Origin: Clostridiales bacterium
GTDB lineage: Bacteria; Bacillota; Clostridia; Oscillospirales; Oscillospiraceae
Length of the DNA: 8,542 nucleotides
Direction of reading: 5' to 3'
NCBI GenBank assembly: GCA_021203685.1
Contig: JAJQAS010000226.1
Coordinates: forward strand, 1 to 8,542
In this document: one piece after another, positions 5,141-8,542 of the stretch
Layout: every line of letters begins with the position of its first letter
Position numbering within the stretch: position 1 is the stretch's first letter
Notes under the pieces: generated by a model
What the model saw: only the letters and a program-made list of their open reading frames with translations
Told to the model about the DNA's origin: nothing
Databases searched by the model: none
Program-made: the position numbers and the translations under genes

Positions 5141-5523
5141 ATCGTCACCCGCAGCTGGCCCAGGTACTTCTTGTTGTTGCGGCCGCTGTAGATGAGGCCG
5201 CCCAGCCAGCCCAGCAGCCCCACGAAAATCAGCCCCAGCACCACATAAGTGAAGTCCGCCGCCAGCGCCGCGTTGGGAGCTGCGCCGTCCTCCGCCCAAA
5301 AGGTGTCCACCACCCAGTTGAGCACGGCCCCGGCGATGACCAGGGTGCCAAAGGCCGTCCACAGCTGCTTGGCCCGGATGCGTCCGGCCTTCCAGCCCTC
5401 CACCGTGGCCTGGTCCAGCCGGGCGTCCTCATTGAAGCCGATGCCCTTCACCGCCCGTACCTTCCGCAGGTCCCGGGCGGGCCAGACCCAAAAGGCCAAA
5501 ATTGTAAGAATCACGCTTGCCAT
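5137..5523 (-). CDS. small membrane protein of unknown function
   Basis: A 128-residue protein I do not recognise. It has a short hydrophobic N-terminus (about 2-15), a charged cytoplasmic-looking loop with many Arg/Lys (17-53), a transmembrane helix at about 54-72, an acidic/alanine-rich linker, and a second helix at about 92-113. A basic tail (SGRNNKKYLGQLR) follows. Two ATGs are possible: the first (5529) abuts the GAGGTGG ribosome site, while the second (5523) has 7-base spacing and is preferred. Its stop codon overlaps the nnrD start, so the two are translationally coupled. It heads the operon where acpS is found in several Firmicutes; it is not AcpS. A 15-bp palindrome and a candidate promoter lie upstream. 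Confidence 0.75.
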   Translation of the reverse strand: MASVILTILAFWVWPARDLRKVRAVKGIGFNEDARLDQATVEGWKAGRIRAKQLWTAFGTLVIAGAVLNWVVDTFWAEDGAAPNAALAADFTYVVLGLIFVGLLGWLGGLIYSGRNNKKYLGQLRVTM

Positions 5524-5541
5524 AATCATCCACCTCAGCGC

Positions 5542-5556
5542 AGAGCGGACCGCTCT
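5542..5556. promoter_or_regulatory. perfect 15-bp palindrome, operator-like
   Basis: AGAGCGG-A-CCGCTCT is a perfect 7-1-7 inverted repeat placed 19 to 33 bp ahead of the chosen start of the membrane-protein gene and just downstream of its predicted -10. The position suits a repressor operator or a 5'-UTR hairpin near the ribosome site. Confidence 0.45.
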
Positions 5557-5571
5557 ATTTTTGCTCCCTCT

Positions 5572-5600
5572 ACTTTATCAGCTTAGGGGGAAAATTGCAA
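5572..5600 (-). promoter_or_regulatory. candidate promoter of the nnrD-alr-mazF operon
   Basis: Leftward, TTGCAA (5595-5600) is followed after 17 bp by TAAAGT (5572-5577), which matches four of six positions of the -10 consensus. It is back to back with the pheS promoter, and the two -35 boxes are separated by 7 bp. Confidence 0.5.
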
Positions 5601-5607
5601 TTTCCTC

Positions 5608-5636
5608 TTGCAAGTTTTTTTGAGATGTGTTATAAG
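5608..5636 (+). promoter_or_regulatory. promoter of the pheST T-box transcript
   Basis: TTGCAA (5608-5613) and TATAAG (5631-5636) are separated by exactly 17 bp, and the T-box leader begins a few bases downstream (start near 5643). Confidence 0.7.
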
Positions 5637-5642
5637 TATGGG

Positions 5643-5882
5643 GTACAAGCTGAGAATGGGAAGATGAGCGGCATCCCCCTTTTCGCCAGAGAGCCTCTGT
5701 CACCGGCTGCAAGCAGAGGCGGAAAAGCGCCGCTCCGTTCGCCTGGGAGCAGTCATGGAGACATGGACGGCTGACCTCCGTTATCGGGTCTCAAGTGTGC
5801 GGCATTGCGCCGCAAAAGCGGGTGGTACCGCGGAAGGGTGGCCTTTCGTCCTGTTGCAGACAGGGGGAAGGGTTCTTTTTTT
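5643..5882 (+). promoter_or_regulatory. tRNA-Phe T-box riboswitch leader
   Basis: This is a T-box leader controlling pheST by sensing uncharged tRNA. The hallmark T-box sequence GGGTGGTACCGCGG is at about 5819-5833; its UGGU bulge complements an ACCA tRNA 3' end, as expected for tRNA-Phe with discriminator A. In Stem I, GAGCGGC (5666-5672) pairs with GCCGCTC (5729-5735). Just 3' of that helix is the specifier TTC at 5738-5740, followed by GCCTGGGAG as in many T-boxes. The apical part includes AGAGAGCC and a GCCTCTG/CAGAGGC helix (5693-5699/5713-5719). Uncharged tRNA-Phe is expected to stabilise the antiterminator and allow pheS transcription. Phenylalanine specificity is supported by the specifier and by the downstream genes. 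Confidence 0.93.
5842..5882 (+). terminator. T-box regulated intrinsic terminator
   Basis: CCTTTC (5842-5847) pairs with GGAAGG (5866-5871, one G-U pair), and CCTGT (5850-5854) pairs with ACAGG (5860-5864) around a 5-base loop. A T-rich run (5873-5882) follows. The 5' arm overlaps the antiterminator region, so the two folds are mutually exclusive. Confidence 0.9.
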
Positions 5883-5966
5883 GCGCCTGGAGCCGCCCCG
5901 GATTTGGTTCAAATCCACATAACCGATTTTTGAAAACGCCAACCATAGAGAAGGAGCAGATGCAAT

Positions 5967-7016
5967 ATGGCAATGAAAGATCAACTGGCGAAAATCAAGG
6001 AGGAGGCCCTGGCCGCCATCCAGGCCAGCAGCGCCGCCGGGAATCTAGACGCGGTCCGGGTCCAGTACCTGGGCAAAAAGGGCGAGCTGACCGCCGTCCT
6101 CAAGCAGATGGGCAAACTGCCCGCCGAGGAGCGGCCCGCCATCGGCCAAATCGCCAACGAGGTCCGCGCCACCCTGACCGAGGCCATCGCCGCCCAGAAC
6201 AAGGTGCTGGCCGAGGCCGCCCTCAACGCCAAACTGGCCGCCGAGACGGTGGACGTGACCATCCCCGGCAAAAAGACCGACCTGGGCCACAAGCACCCCA
6301 TCACCCTGGTCATCGACCAGATGAAGGACATCTTCACGGGCATGGGCTTCCAGGTGGCCGAGGGGCCGGAGGTGGAGCTGGCTGCCTACAACTTCACCAA
6401 GCTGAACACCGAGGAGGGCCACCCCGGACGGGAGTGGACCGACACCTTTTATATCACCGCGGGCAAGGACGACCCCAAAAACGACGCCGTCCTGCTGCGC
6501 TCCCAGACCTCTCCCATGCAGATCCGCGTGATGGAGGCCCAGAAGCCCCCCATCCGCATCATCGCCCCCGGCCGCGTCTACCGCAAGGACGAGGCCGACG
6601 CCACCCACTCCCCCATGTTCCACCAGATCGAGGGCATGGTGGTGGACAAGGGCGTCACCATGGCCGACCTGAAAGGCACCCTCAACGAGGTCGCCAGGAG
6701 CCTCTACGGCGAGGACACCCAGACCCGGTTCCGCCCCCACCACTTCCCCTTCACCGAGCCGTCCTGCGAGCTGGACGTGCAGTGCTTCGCCTGCAAGGGC
6801 AAGGGCTGCCCCGTCTGCAAGGGCGAGGGGTGGATCGAGGTGCTGGGCGCCGGCATGATCCACCCCAAGGTACTGGAGGGCTGCGGCATCGACACCGACG
6901 TTTACTCCGGCTGGGCCTTCGGCATGGGCGTGGAGCGCATGGCCATGATGCGCTTCGGCATCAACAACCTGAAGCTGTGCTTTGAGAACGACGTGCGCTT
7001 CCTGGAGCAGTTCTGA
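5967..7016 (+). CDS. pheS: phenylalanine--tRNA ligase alpha subunit
   Basis: A 349-residue catalytic alpha subunit of the (alpha-beta)2 class II synthetase that charges tRNA-Phe. The N-terminal coiled-coil domain (about 1-95) carries YLGKKGELTAVLKQMGKL (34-51). The catalytic domain shows motif 1 near HPITLVIDQMKDIFTGMGF (110-128), motif 2 around RSQTSPMQIR (178-187) through GRVYRKDEADATHSPMFHQ (202-220), and motif 3 at FGMGVERMAM (318-327). Ala317 lies at the place of the E. coli Phe-pocket residue Ala294. A Cys4 knuckle (Cys273, 276, 281, 284) is present, as in many Firmicutes PheS. The start is supported by AAGGAG at 5951-5956. It is preceded by its T-box leader and followed after 21 bp by pheT. 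Confidence 0.98.
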   Translation: MAMKDQLAKIKEEALAAIQASSAAGNLDAVRVQYLGKKGELTAVLKQMGKLPAEERPAIGQIANEVRATLTEAIAAQNKVLAEAALNAKLAAETVDVTIPGKKTDLGHKHPITLVIDQMKDIFTGMGFQVAEGPEVELAAYNFTKLNTEEGHPGREWTDTFYITAGKDDPKNDAVLLRSQTSPMQIRVMEAQKPPIRIIAPGRVYRKDEADATHSPMFHQIEGMVVDKGVTMADLKGTLNEVARSLYGEDTQTRFRPHHFPFTEPSCELDVQCFACKGKGCPVCKGEGWIEVLGAGMIHPKVLEGCGIDTDVYSGWAFGMGVERMAMMRFGINNLKLCFENDVRFLEQF

Positions 7017-7037
7017 GGAAAGGTGAGGTAAGTTACT

Positions 7038-8542
7038 ATGATTTTATCCCGTAAATGGCTGAACGAGTTCGTGGACGGCGTCTCCGTCAGCGACATCAGC
7101 GACAAAGCATTTTCCGAGGCCATGACCCTCTCCGGCTCCAAGGTGGAGACCATCGAGGACCAGTCCGCCCAGTTCAAGAATATCGTGGTGGGCAAAATTC
7201 TCACCATGGAGAAGCACCCCAACTCCGACCATATGTGGGTCACGCAGATCGACGTGGGCGAGGCCGAGCCGGTTCAAATTTGCACCGGCGCGTGGAACAT
7301 CCACGTAGGCGACCTGGTGCCCGTGGCCAAGCACAACTCCCTGCTCCCCGGCGGCCACAAGATCACCAAGGGCAAGCTCCGTGGGGTGCTGTCCAACGGA
7401 ATGCTCTGCTCTCTGGCCGAGCTGGGGGTGGACACCCGCGACTTCCCCTACGCCACCATTCAGGCGGCGGCGATTCTGGGCGACTACCACGTCCTGCCCG
7501 GCGAAAAGCCCTCCATCCCCAAGGACGTGCAGCCCGGCCTGCGCATCTACGGCAAGGTGTACACCGCCAAAGTCCTCTCCTGTGAAACCGTGGCCTATTC
7601 TGCGTACAAGCTCACCGTGGACTGGGGCAAGGGCGAGAAGGAAGTCACCACCAACTGCGCCAACATCCACACCGGCGACATGATCTGTGTGGACACCAAG
7701 ACCCTCCAGGTGCTGACCCTGGCGGGCCTCCACGCCCAGCAGAAGGAGTTCCCCAACTGCATCGAGGACGGCATTTTCATCCTGGACGAGGACTGCAAGC
7801 CCGGCGACGACATCCCCACGGTGCTGGGGCTGGACGACCATGTGGTGGAGTATGAAATTACTCCCAACCGCCCGGATTGCCTGGGTGTCATCGGCCTGGC
7901 GCGGGAGGCCGCCGTCACCTTCGGCAAGGAGCTGAAACTCCACGAGCCGGAGGTCAGGGGCTGCGGCGACTCCATTTTGGACTACGCCGACGTGGACATT
8001 CTGGACGGCGACCTCTGCCCCCGGTACTGCGGGCGGCTGGTGCGCAACGTGAAGGTCGGCCCCTCCCCCAAGTGGATGCGGGAGCGGCTGCGGGCCTCCG
8101 GTGTGCGCCCCATCAACAACATCGTGGACATCACCAACTATGTCATGCTGGAGTACGGCCAGCCCATGCACTCCTTTGACTTCGCCTGCGTGGAGGGCCA
8201 CCACATCAACATCCGCCGGGCCTACCCCGGCGAGGAAATGACCACCCTGGACGGCAAGCCCCATCAGCTCAGCGAGTCCATGCTGGTCATCGCCGACGAG
8301 AAAAAGCCCATCTGCGTGGCGGGCGTCATGGGCGGCGAGAACTCCGAGATCACCGACGGCACCACCGACGTGTTCTTCGAGTCCGCCAACTTCAACGGTG
8401 TCTCCGTCCGCAAAACCGCCCTGGCCCTGGGAATGCGCACCGAAGCCTCCGGCCGGTACGAGAAGGGGCTGGACCCCATGAACACCCTGCCCGCCGTGCA
8501 GCGGGCCTGCGAGCTGGTGGAGCTGCTGGGCTGCGGCGAGGT
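7038..8542 (+). CDS. pheT: phenylalanine--tRNA ligase beta subunit, 3' end outside the window
   Basis: The first 501 residues of the beta subunit, in one uninterrupted frame that runs off the right edge. The start ATG has GAGG 9 bases upstream. Residues 1-46 are the usual N-terminus, and 47-130 the tRNA-binding OB domain (VGKILTMEKHPNSD, CTGAWNIHVGD, LSNGMLCSLAELGV). Residues 140-241 are an extra segment resembling a second OB domain (GKVYTAK at 172-178, NIHTGD at 209-214). The normal frame of the family resumes with IEDGIFILDEDCKPGDDIP (242-260) and EITPNRPDCL (273-282). The B3/B4 editing domain (about 330-480) keeps His378 in GQPMHSFD and Glu434 in MGGENS. The B5 and anticodon-binding C-terminal parts lie beyond the window. 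It partners PheS and is translated from the same T-box-controlled transcript. Confidence 0.97.
   Translation, partial: MILSRKWLNEFVDGVSVSDISDKAFSEAMTLSGSKVETIEDQSAQFKNIVVGKILTMEKHPNSDHMWVTQIDVGEAEPVQICTGAWNIHVGDLVPVAKHNSLLPGGHKITKGKLRGVLSNGMLCSLAELGVDTRDFPYATIQAAAILGDYHVLPGEKPSIPKDVQPGLRIYGKVYTAKVLSCETVAYSAYKLTVDWGKGEKEVTTNCANIHTGDMICVDTKTLQVLTLAGLHAQQKEFPNCIEDGIFILDEDCKPGDDIPTVLGLDDHVVEYEITPNRPDCLGVIGLAREAAVTFGKELKLHEPEVRGCGDSILDYADVDILDGDLCPRYCGRLVRNVKVGPSPKWMRERLRASGVRPINNIVDITNYVMLEYGQPMHSFDFACVEGHHINIRRAYPGEEMTTLDGKPHQLSESMLVIADEKKPICVAGVMGGENSEITDGTTDVFFESANFNGVSVRKTALALGMRTEASGRYEKGLDPMNTLPAVQRACELVELLGCGE

Noticed and set aside
5795..6985. Long open frame (396 codons) overlapping the T-box and pheS
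   Set aside because: It is a shifted-frame shadow of pheS, rich in Arg/Gly/Pro/His with no family motif, and its start lies inside the T-box terminator region.
7044..8264. 406-codon open frame on the minus strand of pheT
   Set aside because: It is antisense to clear pheT coding sequence; His/Val/Gly-rich composition is typical of antisense GC-rich genes.

Overview
The window looks like chromosomal DNA of a GC-rich, endospore-forming member of the Clostridia, most likely an Oscillospiraceae/Flavonifractor-type gut Firmicute. The evidence is a T-box leader in front of pheS, a YdcC/GerS-alr-mazF gene neighbourhood that is typical of spore-forming Firmicutes, Gram-positive-type lipoproteins, strong GGAGG-like ribosome binding sites, and GC-rich codon third positions. 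Species assignment is inference.

Left part (1-1676). The first 54 bases resemble the terminal inverted repeat of an IS3-family (IS150-like) insertion sequence running off the left edge. Next comes a leftward pair: a PerR-type Fur-family regulator (394-789) and a small TSCPD-domain protein (94-339). A good promoter lies ahead of the regulator, with an operator-like inverted repeat overlapping its -10 box, suggesting autoregulation. Divergent from it is a very acidic predicted lipoprotein (1073-1462). The gap that follows holds one copy of a 64-bp palindromic repeat and the terminator of the next leftward operon.

Middle part (1628-5600). A leftward operon reads: unknown small membrane protein, nnrD (NAD(P)H-hydrate dehydratase), a GerS/YdcC-like lipoprotein, alr (alanine racemase), mazF (mRNA interferase). 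Its genes join cell-wall D-alanine supply, a probable spore/germination lipoprotein, metabolite repair and a toxin. No mazE antitoxin gene is visible between alr and mazF. That gap instead holds an 8-unit, 7-bp degenerate tandem repeat abutting the alr stop codon and an inverted repeat just upstream of mazF. A second copy of the 64-bp palindromic repeat sits between gerS-like and alr.

Right part (5608-8542). A divergent promoter drives a phenylalanine-specific T-box riboswitch (UUC specifier, UGGU anti-acceptor bulge, terminator), then pheS and the 5' 60% or so of pheT. The two divergent promoters have -35 boxes only 7 bp apart.

The most unusual feature is in pheT. An in-frame insertion of about 100 residues lies between the usual N-terminal tRNA-binding OB domain and the B3/B4 region, and it resembles a second, diverged copy of that OB domain. 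No CRISPR array, prophage or dedicated defence locus is visible.
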